IMG/VR virus record: IMGVR_UViG_3300032307_000369
Span: 181,551 to 245,550 of that record
Direction: 5' to 3' (one strand)
DNA length: 64,000 nt
Source of the DNA: a virus
In this document: positions 1-7,993 of the stretch, piece after piece
How positions within the stretch are numbered: position 1 is the first letter of the stretch
Layout of the letters: the number at the start of each line of letters is the position of its first letter
Translations under genes and position numbers: made by a program
The notes under the pieces: model-generated
The model's input: only the letters and a program-made list of their open reading frames with translations
Told to the model about the DNA's origin: nothing
Databases searched by the model: none

Positions 1-780
1 CTGTATGGTCATGAAGCGTTTGTTGTTCCTATCGTTAAGTTCTCTAAATGCTTTAGCCACTACATCAAAAAACTCTTTATCACAATTTTCTAAAAACTCT
101 TTAATTTGTAATGGGTCAGTGGTGTTGCCTTCTGTAGTGTCAATACGCTTAATTCCGTTTAACATCTGCATGAGAGTAGCATCTGCTAGACGTCCCATGG
201 CGTTTGCTGCCATGTCAATACGCTGTTCTTCACTGAGATCTTCGTTTTGTATAATGGCTTGTAGCACACGATTACTGTCAAAACTTAGTAGGCTATAGTC
301 AGTTAATACCTTGTAGGTCACTGGCTCAATGTATATGGTCATATCGTTGTTGACTTTGACTTCTTCTTCCCAAAAGGTATTTTCCACAATTTGATCTAAC
401 AACGGTCTCAAGTCAATTTCAAAAGGTTCTTTTTCATTGGTGCCTGGAATACTCACATCCATGGTCATTTTTTCGCCGTATGTGGCAATGCGTATGGCAA
501 TTAATATTGCATCTAAATCTAAACTTGGACACTTCCAAGGATCTAAAATATTTGGCACACAGCTTTTAATCACGTCCACAGTGGTACGTCCGTTGAACAA
601 TGCATCTGGAGTTCTGATCAACAGCTCGTCTTTAACGGTCAGTCCATATACAGGGAACTCTCCGTTAGCTGGTATTTCTAAACTGCCTTCAGGCCAAAAG
701 CGTCCTTGGCTGGGCAATTTAAGAAATAGTTTGGGTCTTCTCATAAAAGAAGACAGGGGATTTTTACGTGGACTTTCCAT
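1..780 (-). CDS. 26: Baseplate hub protein, gp26 family (partial, runs off left edge)
   Basis: Reading the minus strand from an ATG at 780 gives 260 codons without a stop to the window edge. The N-terminus carries PKLFLKLPSQGRFWPEG, then VYGLTVKDELLIRTPDAL, DVIKSCVPN and LDAILIAIRIATYGEKM. This is the layout of the T4 baseplate-hub assembly family (T4_baseplate, gp26-like) in marine T4-like phages. Members help build the central hub of the baseplate at the tail tip. Many relatives have a CPxC zinc-ribbon after the YGEKM motif; here that stretch reads SIPGTNEKEPF and has no cysteines. A GGAG ribosome site lies 7 nt upstream and a perfect TATAAATA late box lies at 811-818 on the same strand. 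It is transcribed divergently from the next gene. The family call is by recognised motifs, not alignment; the C-terminus is missing from the window. Confidence 0.75.
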   Translation of the reverse strand, partial: MESPRKNPLSSFMRRPKLFLKLPSQGRFWPEGSLEIPANGEFPVYGLTVKDELLIRTPDALFNGRTTVDVIKSCVPNILDPWKCPSLDLDAILIAIRIATYGEKMTMDVSIPGTNEKEPFEIDLRPLLDQIVENTFWEEEVKVNNDMTIYIEPVTYKVLTDYSLLSFDSNRVLQAIIQNEDLSEEQRIDMAANAMGRLADATLMQMLNGIKRIDTTEGNTTDPLQIKEFLENCDKEFFDVVAKAFRELNDRNNKRFMTIQ

Positions 781-791
781 TTTTTAACTCC

Positions 792-799
792 GATAAATA
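792..799 (+). promoter_or_regulatory. Late promoter box (GATAAATA) for the tape-measure-like gene
   Basis: GATAAATA differs from the T4 late consensus only in the first base. It lies 43 nt before the ATG at 843 and overlaps the leader of the divergent gene, so the 62-nt gap holds a back-to-back promoter pair. Confidence 0.5.
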
Positions 800-810
800 A
801 TATACTGCAT

Positions 811-818
811 TATTTATA
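811..818 (-). promoter_or_regulatory. T4-type late promoter box for the gp26-like gene
   Basis: The minus strand reads TATAAATA, an exact match to the T4 late (gp55-dependent) -10 consensus. It lies 30 nt before the ATG at 780, with a GGAG ribosome site between them. Confidence 0.7.
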
Positions 819-842
819 TGCGTATATTTCTGGGAAAATTAA

Positions 843-3236
843 ATGTCTGAAGTAACTGGTACACTGGGAAGCGAAAGTATTAGACTGCGTGGTATGGCGC
901 TGGAAGAAACACAGCGTGAACTATTGCTGACCTTGCAAAAAATAGCTAAAATAGACTCTAAGAGTGTGGGTGGATTCTTTGGAGCAATTGGTGATGCTTC
1001 CAAAGATACTAGCGGAAAACTAGGAGTGCTTGGCGGAGCCGTGTCTAAATTTAGCGGTGTTGTTGGAGTTATTACTGGTGCTGGCAAAGTATTAGGCAGT
1101 ATTTTAACTGATCTAACTGGTGGATTTGAAGGAGTGTCGCAACAAATTAGAACTTCTAGTGGAGCCATAAGAGATCAAACTAACAACTTGCGCATATTAG
1201 GATCACGCACTACTGGAGCTACTAGTGCCATTTACAAGTTTGCCGCTGAAGGGATTGGTCAATTAGAAGAACAATTTGATGTTTACAAGCGACTGAGCAA
1301 TATTGGCGGGGTAGTTGCAGGGGACTTTGACAATCTAAGAATTAATGCTAGTACACTAGGCGTTACTATGCAAGAGTACGCTGGATTAATGGAAGAAAAC
1401 TTCCTTAATTTACGATTAAACGGCACTAGTGCAAGAAATGGCATGAGAGATTTGCGTCTATCTGCACAAAGTATGCGTGATAGCGGTGAAGCATTCAACG
1501 ATCAATTCATGCGATTAGGCATTGGAGCAAATGATTACGGAAAAGTTATATTACAAAATTCCATGTTGTTTGGTGGTTTGACTAAAGCACAACAGACTTA
1601 TGGTTCCATGTTTAATGACAAGATGTTGCAGACTACAAAAACTGTAACTCAATTGGGAGATGCATTTGGCTTCAACAGAGAAGTCATTATGAAAGCTGCC
1701 AACGAAGCATTGCAAGATGCTCGCAATAGAACAATCTTTAATAACATTAGAGAAGAAGGTAAGCAACAGATGCTATCTCTAATGACTGGCATGTTTGGCG
1801 GAGATGCACAAAAAGGCATGCGAGCAACCATTGCGGCTTACACAGGGCGTTTTGATGAACAAAGTGCCGTGCTTGCTGGCATGGCTCCTGACCTAATGCA
1901 AAAAATGAAAGCTCTATCGGCAGCAGTGGCCAAAGGTGTGCCAGTAATGGATGCTATCAAACAAGTTGATTTAGGTCCTACGTTCGCAAGGATAGAAAGT
2001 CAGTCAAATGATTTAGCACAAGGATTTTTAGATAATGCTGGCGCTCCTGGTATTGCTGCCAATGCATTGTTAAACTTACAGCAAATGTTTGGCGATATGC
2101 CAGCTGTTCAGAAAAGATTAGAAGATTCCACAAACAGTTTGACAAGTCAGCAAGGTAAGAATTTAGATGCATTAGGCACATTTCAAAGAGAAAATATTAG
2201 AATAGCTGTTAGCATGGGTGAAGCAAATAAAGTATTAAACACATTTGGTTTAGGAGTTGCTCTCAGTTCACAAATTATTACTTCAGCTGTTGGAGAAATT
2301 GCAAAAGGTATAGGAAAATTAGGGGATGACGCATTTTTAAAAAGTAATATAGATGCTGTTACAAGATTAAAAGAGTTGAATATATCAGCAACAAAAGAAA
2401 TACGCGAGTTTAGTAAAACAAGCAGTGAAGGAATTGACAAGATAATTGATCGTGCTGTGAATAAGTTTAACGAATTGACAGGCGGTACTAATACACAAAG
2501 TGGTAATCAAAATCAATCAAGAAATGGATCCCAAGCACAAGGCTCTCCACAAACGCCAAATAATGGCAACGCACAACAAGCATCTGCACAGTCTGCACCA
2601 GCGGCAAACGCAGGAGCTCCTGCAAGACAAGCATTAGGACCTGCGGCTAATGCATTGTTAGGAGCTATTGAAGGTGTTCAAAGAACCAATAGCACTCTTC
2701 CAGATACTGAAAAACTTCGTGGTGGTGTAAAATTTGATTACAAGATTAATAAAGGTCAAGAAGTATCTAGAGAAGTTGACCAGATTAAAAACTTAATGGC
2801 ACAGGCTAACTTAAAAGAAGGAACTGATTTTAAGTTGTCTAGTCAGTATGATGGTACTACTGGTAAAGTTGGAGTTGAATTTATGTCAACTGAGGCCGCA
2901 GATAAATTTGCACAAGTGGCTTCAAAAATTAAAAATCCACCACCGGCACCTCCTGCACCAACCGCATCCGCTCCAAGACCAGAAACGAGTGCGGTGGTAC
3001 AACCTAGAGCTGCCACTCCTACTACCAATACTGCTGAAAGACCTGTGCAAGTATCCACTTCTGCTCAGGAAGCATCACAAAATCAGTTAAATAATAGCAG
3101 AACACAAGTGGCTACATTAGGAACAGACTCTGACATGCTTGCTAGATTAATTCAGAACGATAATGAAAATACCACAAGAGTTATTGACAAATTAGAATCG
3201 TTGACTCAATCTGTTATGAGATCAATACCAGCGTAA
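843..3236 (+). CDS. Tape-measure-like tail protein (797 aa)
   Basis: A long, mostly helical protein. Residues about 41-100 are rich in Gly, Val and Ala and look membrane-compatible (GGFFGAIGDAS, GGAVSKFSGVVGVITGAG). A long helical body follows, then a Gln/Asn/Pro/Ala-rich linker around residues 550-600, a Pro/Ala-rich segment near 700-740, and a C-terminal coiled-coil ending TQSVMRSIPA. This composition suits a tail tape measure or hub protein such as T4 gp29 (590 aa), which sets tail length and helps DNA pass the inner membrane. It is longer than T4 gp29. It sits between a divergent hub gene (gp26-like) and the portal gene, so it is surely a virion gene. I do not see a diagnostic motif, and another internal or tail structural role is possible. 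GGGA upstream of the ATG can serve as ribosome site. Confidence 0.45.
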   Translation: MSEVTGTLGSESIRLRGMALEETQRELLLTLQKIAKIDSKSVGGFFGAIGDASKDTSGKLGVLGGAVSKFSGVVGVITGAGKVLGSILTDLTGGFEGVSQQIRTSSGAIRDQTNNLRILGSRTTGATSAIYKFAAEGIGQLEEQFDVYKRLSNIGGVVAGDFDNLRINASTLGVTMQEYAGLMEENFLNLRLNGTSARNGMRDLRLSAQSMRDSGEAFNDQFMRLGIGANDYGKVILQNSMLFGGLTKAQQTYGSMFNDKMLQTTKTVTQLGDAFGFNREVIMKAANEALQDARNRTIFNNIREEGKQQMLSLMTGMFGGDAQKGMRATIAAYTGRFDEQSAVLAGMAPDLMQKMKALSAAVAKGVPVMDAIKQVDLGPTFARIESQSNDLAQGFLDNAGAPGIAANALLNLQQMFGDMPAVQKRLEDSTNSLTSQQGKNLDALGTFQRENIRIAVSMGEANKVLNTFGLGVALSSQIITSAVGEIAKGIGKLGDDAFLKSNIDAVTRLKELNISATKEIREFSKTSSEGIDKIIDRAVNKFNELTGGTNTQSGNQNQSRNGSQAQGSPQTPNNGNAQQASAQSAPAANAGAPARQALGPAANALLGAIEGVQRTNSTLPDTEKLRGGVKFDYKINKGQEVSREVDQIKNLMAQANLKEGTDFKLSSQYDGTTGKVGVEFMSTEAADKFAQVASKIKNPPPAPPAPTASAPRPETSAVVQPRAATPTTNTAERPVQVSTSAQEASQNQLNNSRTQVATLGTDSDMLARLIQNDNENTTRVIDKLESLTQSVMRSIPA

Positions 3237-3245
3237 GGATTAAGA

Positions 3246-4982
3246 ATGGCTTGGAAAAAGTTTTTTACACCAGTTAAAGTTAACAATGATGGAGGCTCAA
3301 AGAGTCTTATATCAGGATCGGGCGGTTCAAATTATAACGCATTCAGAAGCAACTATTCCAGTTTCCTTCCTGATGTATATTCAGGGCATCCAAATAGATT
3401 AGAACGATATCAGCAGTATAATACTATGGATGCTGACAGCGAGGTCAATGCGGCATTAGACATTTTAGCTGAATTTTGCACACAAAAGAACAAGGACAAC
3501 GGTACTGCGTTCAACATTGATTATAGAGAACAAGCAACAAATACCGAAGTTAAACTATTAAAGAAATGTTTACAACAGTGGCACAAACTGAATCAATTTG
3601 ATGTAAGAATTTTTAAAACAATCCGTAATCTTTTTAAGTTTGGTGATTGTTTCTTTGTACGTGATCCAGAAACTCAAAAATGGGTTTACATTGATCCTAG
3701 TAAAGTTGACAAAATTATTGTTAACGAAAGTGAAGGCAAAGAGCCTGAGCAATATGTTATTCGAGACCTAAACGTTAACTTACAAAGTTTAACAGTAACA
3801 CAAATCAATCCAAATGCTCCTAATGCAACTCCAGGCAACGCGGCATACGTTACTGGTGGTGGCTTTCAGCGTGGTATGGTTGGTGGTTACCCTCAACTAA
3901 CAGGCAGCAGATTCAGTAACAGTCAAGAACAAGTGGCTATTGATGCTAACCATGTGATACATTTGAGTCTAAGTGAAGGACTTGACAGTAACTTCCCATT
4001 TGGTAATAGCTTGCTTGAAATGTGTTTTAAAGTATACAAGCAAAAAGAATTGCTAGAAGATGCGATCATTATCTATCGTGTGATGAGAGCTCCAGAAAGA
4101 CGTGTGTTCTATGTTGACGTGGGTAACATGCCTAGTCACTTGGCCATGAGCTTTGTTGAACGTGTTAAAAACGAAGTAAATCAAAGACGTATTCCTAGTG
4201 TTACTGGTGGCGGACAAAGTGTTATTGACAGTGGATTTAACCCACTAGCCATTAACGAAGATTACTTTTTCCCACAAACTGCTGAAGGTCGTGGCAGTAA
4301 AGTTGAAGTACTTCCAGGCGGTAGTAACTTAGGTGAAATTGAAGATTTACGCTTCTTTACTAACAAATTATTCCGTGCATTACGTATACCAAGTAGCTAC
4401 TTGCCTACAGGTCCAGACGATTCAAATGCAAGTTTTAGTGATGGTCGTGTAGGCACTGCCTACATACAAGAGCTACGTTTTAACTTTTATTGTGAACGTT
4501 TACAAAGTTTATTCACAGAAGCATTTGATTTAGAATTTAAATTATATCTCAAAAACTGCGGAATTAACATTGATCCAAACTTATTTGATTTAAAATTCAA
4601 TCCTCCACAAAACTTTGCGTCTTATAGACAAGCAGAGATGGATGGACAACGTGTTAGCACGTTCCAGGCAGTTGCAGAAGTTCCATATATGAGTAAACGT
4701 TTTGCTCTAAAACGCTTCTTAGGTCTCAGTGCAGAAGAAATGCAAGAGAACGAAATGCTATGGCGTCAAGAAAACATTGTTGGTAACACTGGCAGTGGAC
4801 AGAATCCAGGACAAGAAATGCGTGGAGCGGGTATAACTCCAGGCGGTATTCAAGGTGACTTGGATGAGTTTACTGACAATGAAGGTGACTCAGGAGTACC
4901 ACCACCAGGTGCAGAACCCACAGGAGAAGCGGGTGGCACAGGCGGAGCAGGCGCCCCACCAAGTCCTGCACAATCGCAATAA
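3246..4982 (+). CDS. 20: Portal vertex protein (gp20)
   Basis: The portal is the dodecameric ring at the unique head vertex through which DNA is packaged and to which the neck attaches. The 578-residue protein has typical T4-type portal segments: RYQQYNTMDADSEVNAALDI near residue 57, KTIRNLFKFGDCFFVRD, KELLEDAIIIYRVMRAPERR, FYVDVGNMP and LFRALRIPSSYLPTGPDD. T4 gp20 has 524 residues; here the C-terminus adds a Gly/Pro/Ala-rich tail from about residue 515. AAGGA lies upstream of the ATG, 9 nt after the preceding gene. It is followed, as in T4, by two small acidic core genes, protease, scaffold and capsid. The identification is firm. Confidence 0.95.
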   Translation: MAWKKFFTPVKVNNDGGSKSLISGSGGSNYNAFRSNYSSFLPDVYSGHPNRLERYQQYNTMDADSEVNAALDILAEFCTQKNKDNGTAFNIDYREQATNTEVKLLKKCLQQWHKLNQFDVRIFKTIRNLFKFGDCFFVRDPETQKWVYIDPSKVDKIIVNESEGKEPEQYVIRDLNVNLQSLTVTQINPNAPNATPGNAAYVTGGGFQRGMVGGYPQLTGSRFSNSQEQVAIDANHVIHLSLSEGLDSNFPFGNSLLEMCFKVYKQKELLEDAIIIYRVMRAPERRVFYVDVGNMPSHLAMSFVERVKNEVNQRRIPSVTGGGQSVIDSGFNPLAINEDYFFPQTAEGRGSKVEVLPGGSNLGEIEDLRFFTNKLFRALRIPSSYLPTGPDDSNASFSDGRVGTAYIQELRFNFYCERLQSLFTEAFDLEFKLYLKNCGINIDPNLFDLKFNPPQNFASYRQAEMDGQRVSTFQAVAEVPYMSKRFALKRFLGLSAEEMQENEMLWRQENIVGNTGSGQNPGQEMRGAGITPGGIQGDLDEFTDNEGDSGVPPPGAEPTGEAGGTGGAGAPPSPAQSQ

Positions 4983-4985
4983 ATA
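4978..4985 (+). promoter_or_regulatory. Late promoter box (AATAAATA) overlapping the portal stop codon
   Basis: AATAAATA spans the stop codon of the portal gene and ends only 7 nt before the ATG at 4993, where no Shine-Dalgarno sequence is present. If used like a T4 late box, the transcript would begin almost at the start codon. Confidence 0.45.
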
Positions 4986-4992
4986 CATTACT

Positions 4993-5253
4993 ATGTTCTT
5001 ACGCGAATTCATTTACTTCAATAAAGATTCACTTGGTCAAGATGACTACGATAATCAACCTTTGGAAGACAAAAGGTATAACTCTGATGATGACAAAGAT
5101 GTTCTTAAATTGTCAGATACAAGAAAAACTAGATTGTCGTTGAAGCAAATTAATCAAATGCGCAAGAATCATGAAGCACATGTTTCTGAAATGGCTGAAG
5201 AGTCTGAGCTAATACAAGCTCAGTATGCTACTCCAGTTCAGGCTCCTGCTTAA
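4993..5253 (+). CDS. Small charged prohead core protein, gp67 position
   Basis: An 86-residue, strongly charged protein starting MFLREFIYFNKDSLGQDDYD and ending in a Gln/Ala/Pro-rich tail. It lies directly after the portal gene, exactly where T4 carries gene 67 (80 aa), an acidic component of the prohead core that the head protease degrades. Size, charge and position agree with gp67. There is little sequence to compare, so the role is inferred from synteny. The N-terminal FLRE fits the (L/I)xE cleavage rule of the T4 head protease. The start was chosen at the first ATG after the portal gene; longer in-frame readings overlap the portal and lack a start signal. Confidence 0.6.
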   Translation: MFLREFIYFNKDSLGQDDYDNQPLEDKRYNSDDDKDVLKLSDTRKTRLSLKQINQMRKNHEAHVSEMAEESELIQAQYATPVQAPA

Positions 5254-5284
5254 TAAAATTCTTAACATTTAAATAAAAAATTGT

Positions 5285-5302
5285 CAAAAAGACGTCTTTT
5301 TG
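5285..5302 (+). terminator. AT-rich inverted repeat, possible weak terminator
   Basis: A perfect 18-nt palindrome (CAAAAAG, ACGT, CTTTTTG) lies in the 129-nt gap between the two core genes. The right arm contains five Ts and is followed by GCATATTTT. It could form a 7-bp hairpin, but the run of Ts is inside the stem, so termination would be weak at best. Confidence 0.35.
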
Positions 5303-5332
5303 GCATATTTTCGCTATATATATTATCTACGC

Positions 5333-5340
5333 TGTAAATA
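5333..5340 (+). promoter_or_regulatory. Late promoter-like box (TGTAAATA)
   Basis: TGTAAATA keeps the TAAATA core and lies 42 nt before the ATG at 5383. Together with the hairpin at 5285 it suggests a new transcription unit for the core-protease-scaffold-capsid genes. Confidence 0.4.
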
Positions 5341-5382
5341 TACTCGACAGCCTTGCCTATACTATCAAAGGAGAATTTCGCA

Positions 5383-6225
5383 ATGCAAAATAAATTTGAA
5401 CAATTATTAGATTATCTAATTAACGAAGAAACACAAAAAGCCAACGAACTGTTTCATCAGATCGTTGTTGAAAAAAGCCGCGGTATCTACGAGAGTTTAA
5501 TTTCTGAAGAAGAAAAGAAAGAAGACGACGAAGATAACAGCGAAGACAAAGCTGAAAAAACTGATGAGAATTTTGGTTTTGACAGTGGTGAACAAGTTAT
5601 TGAAATCGGCGGTGATCCATCAGACGACCTAATGAAGGATGTTGAAATGGATGGCGACGATGAAGGTGCAGAAGATGACATGGCCATGGACGCAGAGTTT
5701 GGCGATGATTCAGAAATGGGCGGTGACGGTGATGTAGAAGATCGTGTTCAAGATTTAGAAGACGAACTAGAGTCACTTAAAGCAGAATTTGAAGCTCTTA
5801 TCGCAGGTGAAGGTTCTGATATGGGATCTGAAGAAGGCGAAGAAGAAGGTGAAGAAGGCGAAGAAGAAGGTGAAGATGAAGAAGACATGCTTCGCGAATA
5901 TACAGAACAAGTTGGTGGAAAGCAGTACAACCAATTTGGTAAAATGGGTGACGACGGACAGAACACTAAGTCAATCGTTGCTGGAAAGAACGACATGGGT
6001 GGCACAGCAAGCAACATTGCACAAGGCGGTGAAGCTAAAGGCGAAGGCACAAAAGGTGGTTTATTGAACCCAAGTGCTAAAGAAGAAAATGCTGGCAACA
6101 TTAATGTTCCAGGCGGCAATGCTGGTAAAACAGCGTTCAAGAAGAAAGAACCTGGTCATGGCGCAGAGAAGAAAGGCGCTGGTGAGCAAGCAGGTAATAC
6201 TAAGAGCCCACTAGGTTCTAAGTAA
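5383..6225 (+). CDS. Acidic prohead core/scaffold protein, gp68 position
   Basis: A 280-residue protein with a basic/helical start (MQNKFEQLLDYLINEETQKA), a very acidic centre rich in Glu, Asp and Gly (residues about 50-185, with repeated EEGEE blocks and a short coiled-coil DRVQDLEDELESL), and a basic Gly/Lys-rich C-terminus. It occupies the place of T4 gene 68 between the portal and the protease and is probably an internal scaffold component that is digested during maturation. T4 gp68 is half this size. The ATG at 5383 is chosen because AAAGGAG lies just before it; an upstream in-frame TTG has no ribosome site. The head-core role is inferred from composition and synteny. Confidence 0.6.
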   Translation: MQNKFEQLLDYLINEETQKANELFHQIVVEKSRGIYESLISEEEKKEDDEDNSEDKAEKTDENFGFDSGEQVIEIGGDPSDDLMKDVEMDGDDEGAEDDMAMDAEFGDDSEMGGDGDVEDRVQDLEDELESLKAEFEALIAGEGSDMGSEEGEEEGEEGEEEGEDEEDMLREYTEQVGGKQYNQFGKMGDDGQNTKSIVAGKNDMGGTASNIAQGGEAKGEGTKGGLLNPSAKEENAGNINVPGGNAGKTAFKKKEPGHGAEKKGAGEQAGNTKSPLGSK

Positions 6226-6240
6226 TTTTAGGATAAGTTA

Positions 6241-6867
6241 ATGAGCTTTTTATTGCGCGAAAGTTTGTCGTTTGATCAAGCACGTTGTGTTGTTGAATCA
6301 GACGACAAAGACGGCAAGAACCTTTATATGAAGGGGATTTGTATCCAAGGCGGGATTCGTAATGCGAATCAGCGTGTATATCCTGTTGATCAAATAGGCA
6401 ACGCTGTCAACACGTTAATTGATCAAATTAAAAACGGATACAGCGTATTAGGCGAAGTTGACCATCCAGATGATTTGAAAGTTAATTTGGACCGCGTAAG
6501 TCACATGATTACAGATATGTGGATGGACGGTCCAAATGGTTACGGCAAGTTTAAAATCTTGCCAACACCAATGGGAAATTTAGTCCGTACCATGCTAGAG
6601 TCTGGCGTTAAGCTAGGCGTTTCTAGTCGTGGTAGCGGCAATGTTAATGATGGAACAGGCGAAGTATCAGACTTTGAAATCATAACAGTAGATGTAGTAG
6701 CACAACCAAGTGCGCCAGGAGCATATCCTACAGCCATTTATGAGCATTTTATGAATACTCGTGGTGGTAATAGAGCTATACAAGTGGCACATGAAGTTAG
6801 AGAAGATCCAAAGGCCCAAAAATATCTTAAGGAAAGTATCCTTAATATTATTCAAGGTCTAAAATAA
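6241..6867 (+). CDS. 21: Prohead core protease (gp21)
   Basis: Serine protease that cleaves core and capsid proteins during head maturation. The protein has 208 residues, close to T4 gp21 (212). The candidate catalytic histidine is H75 in GEVDHP, with a second conserved His in VSHMITDMW (H88), and the nucleophile is in GVSSRGSG (S128/S129). The motif VDVVAQPSAPGA that follows is typical of herpesvirus-like/T4-type head proteases. The N-terminal LLRE and several downstream proteins carry (L/I)xE sites suited to its specificity. It starts 15 nt after the core gene with AGGAT upstream, and lies in the T4 order before scaffold and capsid. Confidence 0.93.
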   Translation: MSFLLRESLSFDQARCVVESDDKDGKNLYMKGICIQGGIRNANQRVYPVDQIGNAVNTLIDQIKNGYSVLGEVDHPDDLKVNLDRVSHMITDMWMDGPNGYGKFKILPTPMGNLVRTMLESGVKLGVSSRGSGNVNDGTGEVSDFEIITVDVVAQPSAPGAYPTAIYEHFMNTRGGNRAIQVAHEVREDPKAQKYLKESILNIIQGLK

Positions 6868-6885
6868 GCCCGAGGAGAAAAAGAG

Positions 6886-7980
6886 ATGTTGGACGCATTC
6901 AAAAAACTTTTCGAAAGCGGAATGATTTCTGAGGAAATCAAGGCCGAAGTCGAAACAGCTTGGAACGCCAAACTTCAAGAAACTCGCGATGTACTGACAG
7001 CCGAACTTCGTGAAGAGTTCGCTCAACGTTATGAGCACGACCGTGCAACTATTGTTGAGTCACTTGACAAGATGATTGGTGAACAGTTAGAAAGCGAAAT
7101 TGCTGAATTCGTTGCTGACAAACAAAGCCTTGCGGAAGCAAGAGCTCAGTATGAAGCAAAGATTTCAAAAGATTCAGAAGTACTAGAAGCTTTTGTTGTT
7201 AAGAATTTGGCCAGAGAGTTAGGTGAATTTCAAAGCGATCGTCAGAAAGTTGCAGAAAACTTTGGAAAGCTAGAAGCTTTCGTAGTTGAAGCACTTGCTC
7301 GTGAGATTAAAGAATTCGCAGAAGATAAGAAAGACCTTGCAGAAACTAAAGTTAAATTAGTTCGCGAAGCAAAAGAAAAATTTGCTGAAATCAAACAACA
7401 GTTTATCGCTAAGAGCGCAACAATTGTTGAGAACGCAATTACAAAAAATCTTACAAAAGAGATTTCGCAATTACGTGAAGATATTGATAGCGCACGTCAA
7501 AATAACTTTGGACGCAAGATTTTCGAAGCTTTCAATGCAGAATATATGGCTAGTCATGTTAATGAAAAATCCACAACTTCACGTTTGTTGAAGATTGTAG
7601 ATAAGAAAGAAGCAGAACTAGCAGAGGCACAACAAGCTATTGCAGAAGTACAGCAATTGGTCGAAAGCAAAGAACGTGAAATCCGTATTGCTAAAGACAC
7701 AATGCAACGTAAAGAAGCAATGCAAGAATTACTAGCTCCGCTAAGTGGTGAAAAGAAAGCAGTTATGAGTCAGCTTTTAGAAAGTGTACAAACTTTCAAA
7801 TTGGCTGATGCTTTCGACAAGTACTTACCAGCGGTGATGGAAGGCAAGGCACACACTAAGGCACCAAAACAGGCACTAAATGAGAGTAAAGAGGTTACAG
7901 GCGACAAGCCAACCAAGATCACTGCCGAGGAAGGTATTGATAATTTAATTGACATCCGCAAACTAGCGGGTCTAAAATAA
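6886..7980 (+). CDS. 22: Prohead core scaffold protein (gp22)
   Basis: The major internal scaffold around which the capsid assembles. The protein has 364 residues and is almost wholly alpha-helical and charged, with heptad-like coiled-coil through most of its length and repeated blocks such as EAFVVKNLARELGEF and EAFVVEALAREIKEF. The C-terminus (ITAEEGIDNLIDIRKLAGLK) is typical of T4-like scaffolds. T4 gp22 has 269 residues. A strong GAGGAG ribosome site precedes the ATG. It sits between protease and capsid genes as in T4 and should be degraded to peptides by gp21. Confidence 0.85.
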   Translation: MLDAFKKLFESGMISEEIKAEVETAWNAKLQETRDVLTAELREEFAQRYEHDRATIVESLDKMIGEQLESEIAEFVADKQSLAEARAQYEAKISKDSEVLEAFVVKNLARELGEFQSDRQKVAENFGKLEAFVVEALAREIKEFAEDKKDLAETKVKLVREAKEKFAEIKQQFIAKSATIVENAITKNLTKEISQLREDIDSARQNNFGRKIFEAFNAEYMASHVNEKSTTSRLLKIVDKKEAELAEAQQAIAEVQQLVESKEREIRIAKDTMQRKEAMQELLAPLSGEKKAVMSQLLESVQTFKLADAFDKYLPAVMEGKAHTKAPKQALNESKEVTGDKPTKITAEEGIDNLIDIRKLAGLK

Positions 7981-7993
7981 TTAGGAGAAACAA

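Noticed and set aside
5-787. Plus-strand reading frames over the left edge (97 and 116 aa)
   Set aside because: They are antisense to a clear minus-strand gp26-like gene with a late box, ribosome site and family motifs.
5353-5382. Upstream TTG start for the acidic core protein
   Set aside because: No ribosome site; the ATG at 5383 has AAAGGAG in front.
5748-6140. Minus-strand 130-aa frame rich in Ser and Pro
   Set aside because: Shadow of the Glu/Gly-rich core gene; Ser/Pro runs are the complement of GAA/GGA codons, and there is no start signal.
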